A stretch of DNA of 64,000 nucleotides from an uncultured Saprospiraceae bacterium (GCA_937942435.1 CALDEM010000019.1:62001-126000); one strand, 5' to 3'; positions 18,103-27,689 are shown, numbered from the stretch's first letter. Program-made: numbers and translations. The notes: generated by a model from the sequence alone, not told the origin.

Positions 18103-18854
18103 TATCCTTTTTCTATAATGATTCGTTCGCTAATGAGCCCACCTTCAATTAGAAATTGCAAATGGTATAATCCATTACTCAGTCCTCTAACAATAATTTC
18201 TATTTCTTTTTTTTTTAATATTGATGGGTTGGCTTCCTCCCACACTAATCTGCCCAGAGCATCATACATCCTCATGGATCTCAGTTCTTCTTGTAGATCA
18301 AGTTTATTTATAAATAACTGACCATTGGAAGGGTTTGGGTAGATAGATATGTTGCCTCTTTTTATAAAATCATCAGTACTTGTTGTGACCGCTTTTTCAA
18401 CACAAGTCAACTCAATGGCCTGTTCTGCTTGACTGCAAGGGCTAGCAAAGTCTGCAGGTCGATAGCCGAAGTTAACAGTGATACCGTTTTCTTCACTAAA
18501 CTCTACCCCTTCACCAAAGTAAGGATCAAGTATCGTCCCATTTTGATCTTCTATAAAAAAGAACTCTGTGCCGTCATCACAGTTTTCAAAAAACATTCTT
18601 CCTCTATTGCTATCGCAACTCTGAAGTCCTTCTGTGCCTGCATTTAGTATCGATTGAAGTACTCCTTGAGAGACATTGACATCACCATCACTTTCAAAAG
18701 TGTTAATCGGTTCTCCTATAGACGCATATAAGGAGATGGACTCGGTCTCATATTGTTGTCCTGACGTGGATATGAGGTATGGTCCTAACTTTTGTCCACA
18801 AAGAGAAAGACTTGATAGCGTCAGTACATATAGGGATATGATTATTGATTTCAT
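18102..18854 (-). CDS. T9SS-sorted protein encoded within the collagen-like operon
   Basis: ATG 18854 overlaps the upstream stop (ATGA), giving 250 residues with a signal peptide ([19 protein letters not shown]). The front half ([35 protein letters not shown]) is a common module of Bacteroidota secreted proteins. A Cys-containing middle region follows ([16 protein letters not shown]). The last 80 residues are a type A T9SS sorting tail ([39 protein letters not shown]). It should cross the outer membrane through the T9SS whose porU/porV genes lie at 44-49 kb and be attached to the surface. It may anchor or present the collagen-like chains. That role is inference from the operon only. Confidence 0.85.
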   Translation of the reverse strand: MKSIIISLYVLTLSSLSLCGQKLGPYLISTSGQQYETESISLYASIGEPINTFESDGDVNVSQGVLQSILNAGTEGLQSCDSNRGRMFFENCDDGTEFFFIEDQNGTILDPYFGEGVEFSEENGITVNFGYRPADFASPCSQAEQAIELTCVEKAVTTSTDDFIKRGNISIYPNPSNGQLFINKLDLQEELRSMRMYDALGRLVWEEANPSILKKKEIEIIVRGLSNGLYHLQFLIEGGLISERIIIEKG

Positions 18855-19552
18855 ATCTCTAACCATTTTTCACCATCAAAATATCTCAAGCCTATAGAAC
18901 CATCTGAAGTATTGGTTCCATCGTCTACATATACTTGGCCTTTCCAAGGATTGGAAGGAGCAACATCTGACTTGATGATAATCATGTCTCCAGGTTTACC
19001 TTTATCTCCTACTTCACCATTTTCCCCTGCCACACCTTGAGGACCTTTTGGTCCTGAAGGGCCTTGTGGTCCACATGGTCCGATAGCACCTTGATCTCCT
19101 TTAGGACCTGGATTGCCTGGAAAGCCTTGAGGACCCATAGGTCCTTCAAACTCTATATCCTCTGCATAATGCGCCAAAAGCGCGTAGGGTACTGACAGTA
19201 GTTCTATATCTCCGAGTTGCTTGACTTCATCTCCTTCTACCAGTTCAATCTTTAAGAAGTAACTATCTATACCCCAATCTATTCCATCAAATGACCCACT
19301 GTTAACATTGCCTTTTCCTATATCGATAGTGAAGTACCCAATCTCTGTTGTCTCCGTACGATGTGATTCTGTATAGACCGTCTCTCCTGCTGAGTTGATC
19401 AATGATGCTCGTAGTTCTATAGCACTGCTGATGATAGGTGTTTCCTCATCAGTCAATAGGATACTCTGAAAGTTAAACGACTTCGAGGGTTGACTGATCC
19501 CTATTTGGTATTGAGTAGTCAACAGAATTATGATAAGAATTACTCTGTACAT
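18851..19552 (-). CDS. Exported collagen-like protein, chain 1 of the operon
   Basis: ATG 19552 gives 233 residues with signal peptide [22 protein letters not shown] 30 bp upstream would add a non-signal-like extension. The N-terminal domain is shared with chains 2 and 3 ([38 protein letters not shown]). The collagen-like tract is uninterrupted, about 18 triplets, with one Cys in the Y position of a GPC triplet and Lys in several GPK or GDK triplets. The C-terminal module is again present ([20 protein letters not shown]). It is the first gene of a five-gene run (chain 1, T9SS-sorted protein, chain 2, chain 3, SET protein). Confidence 0.85.
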   Translation of the reverse strand: MYRVILIIILLTTQYQIGISQPSKSFNFQSILLTDEETPIISSAIELRASLINSAGETVYTESHRTETTEIGYFTIDIGKGNVNSGSFDGIDWGIDSYFLKIELVEGDEVKQLGDIELLSVPYALLAHYAEDIEFEGPMGPQGFPGNPGPKGDQGAIGPCGPQGPSGPKGPQGVAGENGEVGDKGKPGDMIIIKSDVAPSNPWKGQVYVDDGTNTSDGSIGLRYFDGEKWLEI

Positions 19553-19739
19553 ATTGCAACTTACACGGTCAAGATAGATCAAGAATTGCTACGGTTTATA
19601 GGTGTTTGCCATTTTTAACAGTTAAAAAAGGGTTTCTTAAGTCATTTTGATGGTATGCTTATTTCCTTTTTACACCTGAAATCAATCACTTTTATTGATT
19701 TCTATTCATCTTGTGTTAAGACCAAATAACTTTAGCAAT

Positions 19740-21341
19740 ATGAATAGACGTCGATTTACACAATCCGCAGCTGCACTTACATTTAGTGCGTATATAGCAC
19801 CACTCACTTCTTGTAAAACAGAAGATAAAGTTGTGGCCTCATTGCTGCCAGATGGTTTTGACCTTGAGGAGTTAAGCATTAGTGCTATTCATAATTTAGT
19901 CAAAGATGGAAAGCTCAACTTTAGAGGTTTAGTTGATGCATATTTGGCGAGAATCGAGGAGATCGACATAACGGGCCCTGCTCTTAACTCCATCATTGAA
20001 GTCAATCCCGACGCCATCTCAATTGCAGAACAATTGGATCAAGATTGGGCCAATGGTCAGATGAAAGGACCATTGCATGGGATACCGGTTATCATCAAAG
20101 ACAACATAGATACTCATGATAAAATGTCTACGACTGCAGGATCTAAGGCATTGATCGGGTCTAAACCACTTCAAGATAGTGGTGTAGTGAAGAAGTTGAG
20201 ATCAGCCGGGGCAATCATTTTAGCGAAAGCGAACTTAAGCGAATGGGCCAATTTTAGAGGTGAAAAATCATCGAGTGGTTGGAGTGCGCATGGTGGTCTA
20301 ACGAAGAATCCCTACATCCTCGATCGCAATACCTGCGGATCTAGTGCAGGTTCTGGAGCTTCTGTATCTGCTAACTTGTGTATGATCGCCATAGGCACTG
20401 AAACCAATGGAAGCATTGTCTGTCCGTCATCTACTAATGGAGTTGTAGGCATCAAGCCAACAGTTGGCTTAATCAGTAGGTCTGGCATCATACCGATATC
20501 ATCGACTCAAGATACAGCAGGTCCGATGGCTCGTACAGTTACTGACGCTGTTCATTGTTTAGGCATATTAACGGGATTAGATGATCGAGATGATAAGACT
20601 ATAGAAGGAGCCAAGCATGCACGCACAGATTATAGTGCTTCGTTAAAAAATGAAGGATTAAAAGGAAAGAAGATCGCTCACTTTATCTCTTCTAAAGGAA
20701 GCCATGAAGGAGTCGACATGTTGATGGAACAAGCGATAGCGGATATGAAGAAAGCTGGAGCCGAGATAGTAGAGATCGATAAGATATCTGAAGACCACGT
20801 ATTTGCAGATTCTTTTAACATCATGCTATTTGAGTATAAACAAGGACTCAACGATTACTTTGCGTCCCTAGGGCCGGATGCGCCGATTAAAAACTTAGAA
20901 GAGCTTATCGCTTTCAATAAAAGGGATTCTTTAGAACTAAAATACTTTGGTCAAGAGTACCTTGAGATGGCCCAAGAGAAGGCAGGCCTCGATAGTGAAG
21001 AGTACAAAGAAACACTCGCTCGTATGTTAAAGGGTAGAAGAGAAGATGGCATCGATCGAGTGATGGATGAACTACAATTAGACGCCATCATAGCGCCAAC
21101 TGGATCGCCAGCTTGGAAAACCCAATTAGATGGCGGTGATACTTTTGTACTTGGTTCTTCATCTCCGGCTGCTCAATCTGGGTATCCTAATATCACCGTC
21201 CCAATGGGCTTTAGCGAACGCCTACCTGTAGGTATATCTATATTTGGTAGAGCTTGGAGCGAACCGACATTAATTGAAATAGCCTATGCTTACGAACAAG
21301 CAACTAAACATAGAAAAGCACCAACCTTTTTGGAATCTTGA
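19740..21341 (+). CDS. Exported amidase-signature hydrolase (Tat signal, lipobox)
   Basis: ATG 19740 gives 533 residues beginning MNRRRFTQSAAALTFSAYI, a Tat signal with a following lipobox (LTSC). The amidase-signature triad is visible: Lys120 in VIIKDNID, the cis-Ser loop in CGSSAGSGAS near residues 200-206, and nucleophile Ser225 in TNGSIVCPSS. The family cleaves amide bonds in small molecules or peptide C-terminal amides. GatA is excluded by the export signal. A longer frame from TTG 19695 would bury the Tat motif. The substrate is unknown. Its location is probably periplasmic and membrane-anchored. Confidence 0.86.
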   Translation: MNRRRFTQSAAALTFSAYIAPLTSCKTEDKVVASLLPDGFDLEELSISAIHNLVKDGKLNFRGLVDAYLARIEEIDITGPALNSIIEVNPDAISIAEQLDQDWANGQMKGPLHGIPVIIKDNIDTHDKMSTTAGSKALIGSKPLQDSGVVKKLRSAGAIILAKANLSEWANFRGEKSSSGWSAHGGLTKNPYILDRNTCGSSAGSGASVSANLCMIAIGTETNGSIVCPSSTNGVVGIKPTVGLISRSGIIPISSTQDTAGPMARTVTDAVHCLGILTGLDDRDDKTIEGAKHARTDYSASLKNEGLKGKKIAHFISSKGSHEGVDMLMEQAIADMKKAGAEIVEIDKISEDHVFADSFNIMLFEYKQGLNDYFASLGPDAPIKNLEELIAFNKRDSLELKYFGQEYLEMAQEKAGLDSEEYKETLARMLKGRREDGIDRVMDELQLDAIIAPTGSPAWKTQLDGGDTFVLGSSSPAAQSGYPNITVPMGFSERLPVGISIFGRAWSEPTLIEIAYAYEQATKHRKAPTFLES

Positions 21342-21527
21342 TTTTTAAAATTTGGAGTGATATGCTTTTTAATGTGTGGGCGGTTTCCCTTGTGGGCTAA
21401 AGAGCGCCATCATAGCAACTTCTAACTTTATGACTCAGTCACTTTGTTAGGTTTTTGATTTTGATTGTCATTGAGATTTTGATTTCACTGCTTATGACTC
21501 ACTTCAGGGATCAAGGGTAAGCGTAGC

Positions 21528-22988
21528 TTAACCCTTCCAATCATCAGGAAACACACTTGCATCAAATCCCCAGACCCACGCCAGATAGAAGTATACCATG
21601 CCTAAAATCAAAAAGATCGAGATGAGGTTCAGCCATATACCTGTCTTGACCATGTCGGGTATCCTAAGGTATCCAGAGCCAAATACGACGGCATTAGGCG
21701 GAGTTGCAACAGGTAGCATAAATGCACAAGATGCTGCTACAGTTGCAGCAACCATTAGCATGTATGGATGTATATTGAGTGCCATAGCCATAGGTGCTAA
21801 GATCGGTAGCAGCATCGCAGTGGTGGCGAGATTAGAAGTTATTTCTGTAAGGAAGTTGACGCTTGTAATTAGAATGAACAATAGGATGACAACTGATAGT
21901 CCTTTTAAAGATGCGAGCTGACCGCCGATCCATTCGGCCAGTCCCGATGATTGAAATCCAGCTGCCAAGGCCATACCTCCACCAAATAATAAAATGATGC
22001 CCCAGGGCATCTTGACCGCTTCTGACCACGTCATAATTTTACTATTGCCTGCAGCGGCAGGTAATATGAATAGTGCGACAGCAGAAGCAATTGCAATTAT
22101 AGTATCGTCAAGTGCAGGAAGAAAGTTTTGCAAATAAGATCGAGTGACCCATAAGAAAGCAGTCACTACAAAAACGCCAAGCACTATTTTTTCTTCATAA
22201 CTCATCTTGCCTAAGGCACTGACTTGCCGGTTTATTTCAGCTGCACCACCTGGAAAGGATTTTTGCTTAAATGAAAAAGCAAATCGAGTCAGATACACCC
22301 AACAAATGGAGAGAAGTACAACTGAGATAGGTAAGCCAAACTTGATCCATTGTTGAAAAGTTACTTCGATACCATATATCTCTTCAACGACGCCAGCTAA
22401 TACCAGATTGGGAGGTGTACCGATAAGCGTTGATATACCTCCGATAGATGCTGAGTAAGCGATGCCCAACATCAAAGCCTTACCGAAGATGGCGTTTTCA
22501 TTTGCTATCGTGGATGGATTGTCTTTAAGCTGAGCTATGATGGCCATCCCTATCGGAAGCATCATCACAGAGGTTGCTGTGTTGGATATCCACATCGACA
22601 TAAATGCCGTGGCCAACATAAAACCCAATATGATCTTTGTGACATCTGTACCGATCAGTTTGATAATGGTAAGAGCGATTCTTTTATGCAGGTTCCACTT
22701 TTCGATAGCCAGTGCTATAGTGAAACCTCCGACATATAAGAAGACATATTTATGACCAAATGCTGCTGTTGTTGTTTTGAGATCTAATCCTCCTGCAAGT
22801 GGAAAAAGGACAATAGGTAGCAGAGAAGTAACACTGATATGCACGGCTTCTGAGATCCACCACACTGCTATCCATATCGTTGATGCTAGGATCGCATTTG
22901 CCTCTTTAGAAAGCCCTTCTGGATGGAAGAACATCAGCGTTAGCACAAACAATAGTGGGCCTAATATTAATCCTACCTTCTTAGACAT
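21528..22988 (-). CDS. SLC13/DASS-family sodium:dicarboxylate-type symporter
   Basis: The 486-residue polytopic membrane protein has about 11-12 hydrophobic segments. The two substrate/Na+ motifs of the DASS family are SNTATSVMMLPIGMAI in the first half and TEITSNLATTAMLLPILAPM in the second. IGTPPNLVLAG and ATPPNAVVFGSGYL are further family marks. The likely cargo is succinate, fumarate, malate or a similar C4 dicarboxylate (sulfate is less likely). It acts in the inner membrane. It is transcribed alone from a minus-strand -10 box. Confidence 0.9.
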   Translation of the reverse strand: MSKKVGLILGPLLFVLTLMFFHPEGLSKEANAILASTIWIAVWWISEAVHISVTSLLPIVLFPLAGGLDLKTTTAAFGHKYVFLYVGGFTIALAIEKWNLHKRIALTIIKLIGTDVTKIILGFMLATAFMSMWISNTATSVMMLPIGMAIIAQLKDNPSTIANENAIFGKALMLGIAYSASIGGISTLIGTPPNLVLAGVVEEIYGIEVTFQQWIKFGLPISVVLLSICWVYLTRFAFSFKQKSFPGGAAEINRQVSALGKMSYEEKIVLGVFVVTAFLWVTRSYLQNFLPALDDTIIAIASAVALFILPAAAGNSKIMTWSEAVKMPWGIILLFGGGMALAAGFQSSGLAEWIGGQLASLKGLSVVILLFILITSVNFLTEITSNLATTAMLLPILAPMAMALNIHPYMLMVAATVAASCAFMLPVATPPNAVVFGSGYLRIPDMVKTGIWLNLISIFLILGMVYFYLAWVWGFDASVFPDDWKG

Positions 22989-23004
22989 CTCTTCTCATGT
23001 TACC

Positions 23005-23012
23005 CAAAGATA
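23005..23012 (-). promoter_or_regulatory. -10 box of the DASS transporter gene
   Basis: TATCTTTG on the minus strand (23012-23005), 16 bp before the ATG at 22988. No clear TTG partner is visible. Confidence 0.45.
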
Positions 23013-23079
23013 AGATAGCATGGGACTTAGCCTAAGAGACAGCAGTATTTTACACCTGAGTGACTTGCTACGAGGTCAA

Positions 23080-24645
23080 TTACTTTGTACCGGGAGATAC
23101 TTGTGCTTTTCTAAAATACGGTATCGTCGTTATATCGGTCATTACGTTGACTTCTTGTGGACCTTGATAGCCACGACCATCTGGGCCTAACCAGAGACCT
23201 TCAGGAAGACTAACTTTTATTCTTGTCTGACCTTTTTTCAACACTGGCGCGACAATCATATCTTCACCCAAAGCAAATACATCTTTTTCAAATTGAAATC
23301 CTTTGCCTGGGTATGCATACTCCATCATTTGAACCATCGGACTACCTGCTTCACCTGCTTTACTGGCTAAAAGCATAAAGGTTTTGCTGTTGTCTTGGTG
23401 TAGCTTTATCGCATCGATGCAAGCATCCTTATGTCTTTTATCCAAAGTTTTGATGGCCTCGTAAGGTATATTCATTACTGGTAAAAACGCCTGCGCCTGA
23501 ACCGCCCTCACTACCAACTCTTGATAAGAGTCTTCATCAGCATCAGTTTCTGTATCTATGTCAAAGTTCCAACTTGCATATGGATAACCCATGATGCCTT
23601 GGACGGCAACCTGGTTGGACATATACTTAAGATCAGCCCATGACATACTACCTGTCGTACTTTGAGTAAGTGGGTAGCCACCCATCTTCCACATCTGGTC
23701 ATACTCGTTGATACCAAATTTTAGACCTACTTGCGCTAAAGCGGTTGCTTGCTCCTGAGGAGATGACTCTCCTTCTGAGACTGTGTCTTCATAGTACTGA
23801 CTGCTACCACCACCAAAGATAAAGCCATCAACACCCGTCTCCTTCTGTAGATCTTTCAGCTGATTTTGAAATGTGATTCTTACATTAGGTTTTGTAAGGT
23901 CCAAGATAGCGCTATAGCCTCCTTCCCATGCTACAATCTTACATAGCTCAGGGTCAAAAGCATCTTTTAAAAAGGCATCATCGTTGGCCTGTAGGTTTCT
24001 AAAAGTCTTAGAATCTGGACTTACAAATGGGCTGACCCAGACCATTAGTTTAAATCCTTTTTCGTGCAGCTCATTGATCATCGCCTGAGGATTAACAAAA
24101 GCTTCAGGATCAAACCTCCAATCACCTTGAGAAGCTTGCCATCCATCTCCGATTTTGATGATACCAGCCGGTAACCCTTCTTGGATGATAGAGTTCGCAT
24201 AGTTAAGTATCATCTTCTGATTGATCCTCTCAGCATCTCCGCCCATCGTATAGACAGGATGGCCATATTGCGCTTGATCAGGTATTTGTCCAGCAAAAAC
24301 CATGAAGTTTTCAGCGGCGTATTTTTGAGCATCAGCGAGGCTATTGCCTGATTGACCAATGACAAATCCTGTAGCTCCACTGAGTACGAGCGAACGCCCA
24401 TATCGATGTATCGAAAATGGGCGCTCATTCCAGATATATCTTCCTTTATTAGATACCAGTAATGGTTGCACTTGAGCTCCTTCAGACACACTAAGATCTG
24501 CTTTGTAATCTTCGTCAAATGGCATAGCCGCTGCATCCGACACTTGACCTCCCCACCAAAATTCTCCTGGCAAAAGATCTACAGTTTTCTGAGCTAATAA
24601 TCCTACTGGGATAAAGAGCAAAAAGGCCCATACGAGTCTATTCAT
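23080..24645 (-). CDS. Exported GH31-family-like protein with an apparently missing nucleophile
   Basis: ATG 24645 gives 521 residues with signal peptide MNRLVWAFLLFIPVGLLAQ. A TTG 27 bp upstream is less likely. The body matches the MYORG/sulfoquinovosidase-like part of GH31: GDGWQASQGDWRFDPE, LHEKGFKLMVWVSPFVSPDS, GVDGFIFGGGSSQYY, SWADLKYMSNQVAVQGIMGYPY, QAFLPVMNIPYEA and a terminal beta domain. GH31 enzymes normally have a catalytic Asp in the DGFKFD segment. Here the equivalent residue reads as Gly278 (FGGG). If this alignment by eye is right, the protein is not a normal retaining glycosidase. It could bind glycans or use another mechanism. It would act in the periplasm. Confidence 0.75.
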   Translation of the reverse strand: MNRLVWAFLLFIPVGLLAQKTVDLLPGEFWWGGQVSDAAAMPFDEDYKADLSVSEGAQVQPLLVSNKGRYIWNERPFSIHRYGRSLVLSGATGFVIGQSGNSLADAQKYAAENFMVFAGQIPDQAQYGHPVYTMGGDAERINQKMILNYANSIIQEGLPAGIIKIGDGWQASQGDWRFDPEAFVNPQAMINELHEKGFKLMVWVSPFVSPDSKTFRNLQANDDAFLKDAFDPELCKIVAWEGGYSAILDLTKPNVRITFQNQLKDLQKETGVDGFIFGGGSSQYYEDTVSEGESSPQEQATALAQVGLKFGINEYDQMWKMGGYPLTQSTTGSMSWADLKYMSNQVAVQGIMGYPYASWNFDIDTETDADEDSYQELVVRAVQAQAFLPVMNIPYEAIKTLDKRHKDACIDAIKLHQDNSKTFMLLASKAGEAGSPMVQMMEYAYPGKGFQFEKDVFALGEDMIVAPVLKKGQTRIKVSLPEGLWLGPDGRGYQGPQEVNVMTDITTIPYFRKAQVSPGTK

Positions 24646-24812
24646 AATTCTTAGGTTTGGTTTACCTGTCAACGCGCAATATTAAGCAATTACTCACTTC
24701 TATGCTGGTTGATAGACTATAGCAAACGAGGTTTAACGGATTCTTATTACTACATCATCATATTACTCGGTCCTTTGAGTTGTCTTTTTTAGACTTTATT
24801 ATCTTCACTTCT

Positions 24813-25337
24813 GTGAATATTTCTTTTCGTGATGCAACGGCTGAGGATGCCCTCTTGATAGCCCATATCCATGCTAAGAGCTGGCAGACTCACTATCGAG
24901 GTATATGCACTGATCACTACTTGGATCATGAGGTTATCGGAGATAGATCTAAGGCTTGGGTGGAGCGATTCGCTTCCGCAAATACTGATCAACATGTACG
25001 TTTGGCCTTAGGTGACGGAGGCGAAGTATTAGGATTCGTGTGTACGTTCTTAGATTATCATAAGGAGTATGGTGCCTATCTTGATAATCTGCATGTCGTC
25101 ACGAAGTACCAAGGTTGTGGCATAGGTAAGGCGCTGATGGGCGCATCTGCTCTGTGGGTGGCAAGTCGAGATCCGGCATCCACCTTGTACTTGCATGTTT
25201 TAGATAAGAATGAACCGGCTATAGCATTCTATGAGCGCATCGGAGGTAAACTGATTGATACATACGAGATAGAAACGCCTTGGGGGCAGAAGGATATGAT
25301 CAGGGATTATATATGGGACCTGGATCAGTTGATCTAA
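24813..25337 (+). CDS. GNAT-family N-acetyltransferase
   Basis: A GTG start at 24813 gives 174 residues, opening ISFRDATAEDALLIAHIHAKSW, the usual beginning of GNAT proteins. The acetyl-CoA motif A is seen in YLDNLHVVTKYQGCGIGKALM (Q-x-x-G-x-G/A pattern), and motif B in LHVLDKNEPAIAFYERIGG. It would acetylate an amine on a small molecule or protein in the cytosol. The target is unknown. A TTG at 24780 extends the frame but overlaps a promoter-like TTG-N17-TATCTTCA (24780-24807), so the later GTG is preferred. The modA-like gene follows by 12 bp. Confidence 0.82.
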   Translation: MNISFRDATAEDALLIAHIHAKSWQTHYRGICTDHYLDHEVIGDRSKAWVERFASANTDQHVRLALGDGGEVLGFVCTFLDYHKEYGAYLDNLHVVTKYQGCGIGKALMGASALWVASRDPASTLYLHVLDKNEPAIAFYERIGGKLIDTYEIETPWGQKDMIRDYIWDLDQLI

Positions 25338-25349
25338 CTCTTAACACAA

Positions 25350-26123
25350 TTGAGAAAGTTGAAAGAACAATCGTTATCGATTATATATGTGACATTAGTT
25401 TTGGTCCTATTAGGTATAAGTTGCGACAAGCAGTCTTCATCAGATCTCGTCATAGCGACTTCGGCCAATATGCAGTATGCTATAGAAGATATCATATTAG
25501 CATTTGAGCAAGACCATCATATTTCATGTCAGACGGTAGTTAGCTCATCTGGTAAGTTGACAGCACAGATCACTTCAGGAGCCCCGTATGATCTCTTTTT
25601 TTCTGCTGACAAAAAGTATCCAGAACAGTTATATCACAAGGGACTTACTGTGGACACACCTTCGGTATATGCTTATGGGCACTTAGCACTTTGGTCTATG
25701 ACAATCGAAGAGTTGAATATAGCTTCGTTAAACACCTCTACGGTCAATCATATAGCAATAGCCAACCCTAAGACCGCTCCGTATGGTTTGGCGGCGGAGC
25801 AGATGTTGGACTTTTATAATTTATCATCCCTCACTAACAAACTTGTTTTTGGCGAAAGCATATCTCAAGTCAATCAATTCGTCAAGTCAGAAGTAGCAGA
25901 AGTTGGAGTGACATCATTGTCGGTTGTGCTATCACCAATATTGAAAGATCAAGGTCATTGGATGAAAGTGGATAGCAAGTCATATCAGCCGATCGCTCAA
26001 AGTATGGTCGTCGTATCTAAGAGTAAAGCGAAATTAGAATCTGCTGAGCTTTTTAAAAAATTTGTAGGCACTCAAGAAGCTCGATTGATTTTAGAAAAGT
26101 ATGGATTTAGTTTTCAAGACTAA
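25350..26123 (+). CDS. modA: ModA-like molybdate-type substrate-binding lipoprotein, without modB or modC
   Basis: The 257-residue protein starts at TTG 25350 (TTG 25359 is also possible; no ATG is near). A lipoprotein signal (VTLVLVLLGISC) is followed by a periplasmic binding fold with the ModA pattern: VIATSANMQYAIEDI, SSGKLTAQITSGAPYDLFFSAD, IAIANPKTAPYGLAAEQML, and VGVTSLSVVLSP. It should bind molybdate or tungstate in the periplasm. The ABC permease and ATPase normally encoded next to it are absent here; the neighbours are a GNAT protein and a symporter. The partner transporter must lie elsewhere, or the protein has another ligand. Confidence 0.82.
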   Translation: MRKLKEQSLSIIYVTLVLVLLGISCDKQSSSDLVIATSANMQYAIEDIILAFEQDHHISCQTVVSSSGKLTAQITSGAPYDLFFSADKKYPEQLYHKGLTVDTPSVYAYGHLALWSMTIEELNIASLNTSTVNHIAIANPKTAPYGLAAEQMLDFYNLSSLTNKLVFGESISQVNQFVKSEVAEVGVTSLSVVLSPILKDQGHWMKVDSKSYQPIAQSMVVVSKSKAKLESAELFKKFVGTQEARLILEKYGFSFQD

Positions 26124-26130
26124 GCACTTA

Positions 26131-27681
26131 TTAATGAAACACAACATGCACCAATATAAGTGATGCCATAAGCGCCCAACCATACCATTCTATTTTCTTG
26201 CCATCCGAGAAGAACAGATCTTTCCAAGATACAAGCCCTCCTGATAGGCTAATTAAAATCACTGTTATTAATCCACTCATGATGACAAAGAATGCCCTAA
26301 CAAAATAGTTCATCTCTGGAAATAAATATAGAATCAGAAACTGCACAGGCACTGTCATGATGAAGCCAATCAAAGCTCCCTTATGTGATGGCTTGATCAA
26401 CAGAACAGCGCTACATATCAAGACGACAATACCACAATTAACAAAATACCTCAACTGGTTAAGGGTATGGGTGAAAGCTGATTCTGGGTTATTAAACTTG
26501 ATATAGAGCAATATGAGACCCATCAATATGCCTGTGAAAAGAGCAACGATTATGGTTTTTCTGCCCACACTAATCATGGATGCATCCGAAGCATCCTTAT
26601 TGAGATATCCTTTATAGATATCTACGCTCCACAAGGTCGCTAGTGAGTTGAAGGTTGAGTCAACCGTACTCATCAATGAGGCAAACAATGCGCAAAGGAT
26701 CAATCCTTTAAGTCCTATAGGAAGAAAGTTAGAAACGAGATATGGGAATGCCATATCAGGATCTTCGAGTCCACCTTGCTCTTGTAAGATGACATATAGT
26801 GCGATGCCTGGGATGATGATGATCAATGCCATCACATACTTCATGATGCCACCGACCATCAGCCCTATCTGCGCTTCTTTAAGTGACTTGGCAGCAAGTG
26901 ATCGTTGCATCACTGTTTGGTTAGCGCACCAATAATTAATATTGAGAAAGAACAAACCAAACATATGAATCCATGGCAACGTCTCATGATCAGCAGGTAA
27001 GTGCAAATGCATATGACCCGATGCTTTTTCATAAAGCGCTGACCAACCTCCTGCGTGTTGTAGTGATACAATTAGAACAACGATACCGCCTAATAATAAA
27101 ATTGTAAATTGAATAATATCCGTTTTTACAACAGCACTCAACCCTCCAAAGTAGGTATATATGGCTGAGAAGATACCAAGCCCGATAATTAGAATACCTA
27201 CTCTAATGATTTTGTTTTCATGGATGACAGATAGATATTCGCCAAAGACTTGTTCTGCGGCATATGCACCCCAAAACAAAGCGGCGCCTAAAGTAATCGT
27301 GCCAAAGAGCGCAATGTTAGCAATAGTATAGCCAAGTCCGACTGTACTTCCAAGTCGCATCTTTATAAACTGCGTAATCGTGATGACTCTTTCTCGGAGA
27401 TACATTGGTGCGAAAACAAAAGCTGCAAGTAGAATGCCTTGGATGGCATTGATCTCAAGATTGGCTTGAGCTAATCCAAACAAGTAGGCGGAACCCATCA
27501 TGCCTAAAAATTGATACCCATTGATATTGGTAGCTATTGTGGATAGAGCGATTGATGGCCAACGTAGATTGCGATTACTGAGGAAGTAGGATTCAGCACT
27601 TTCTGTAGCCATGGATTTGGCGCTAAGCGCAGTGATCATGATAATTACAAAATATGCCAATACAATAATCAGATCTATCAT
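26131..27681 (-). CDS. Sodium:solute symporter (SSS/SLC5 family)
   Basis: The 516-residue polytopic protein has about 13-14 hydrophobic segments. SSS family marks are SYFLSNRNLRWPSIALSTIATNINGYQFLG, YTYFGGLSAVVKTDIIQF (the SSS signature region) and SSLMSTVDSTFNSLATL (SxxSSxD-like Na+ site near the middle). It resembles the SGLT-like sugar or sugar-derivative transporters common in Bacteroidota, but the substrate is not readable. It acts in the inner membrane. A minus-strand -10 box TATATTTC lies at 27697-27690, just ahead of the ATG. Confidence 0.9.
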   Translation of the reverse strand: MIDLIIVLAYFVIIMITALSAKSMATESAESYFLSNRNLRWPSIALSTIATNINGYQFLGMMGSAYLFGLAQANLEINAIQGILLAAFVFAPMYLRERVITITQFIKMRLGSTVGLGYTIANIALFGTITLGAALFWGAYAAEQVFGEYLSVIHENKIIRVGILIIGLGIFSAIYTYFGGLSAVVKTDIIQFTILLLGGIVVLIVSLQHAGGWSALYEKASGHMHLHLPADHETLPWIHMFGLFFLNINYWCANQTVMQRSLAAKSLKEAQIGLMVGGIMKYVMALIIIIPGIALYVILQEQGGLEDPDMAFPYLVSNFLPIGLKGLILCALFASLMSTVDSTFNSLATLWSVDIYKGYLNKDASDASMISVGRKTIIVALFTGILMGLILLYIKFNNPESAFTHTLNQLRYFVNCGIVVLICSAVLLIKPSHKGALIGFIMTVPVQFLILYLFPEMNYFVRAFFVIMSGLITVILISLSGGLVSWKDLFFSDGKKIEWYGWALMASLILVHVVFH

Positions 27682-27689
27682 AGACTCCA

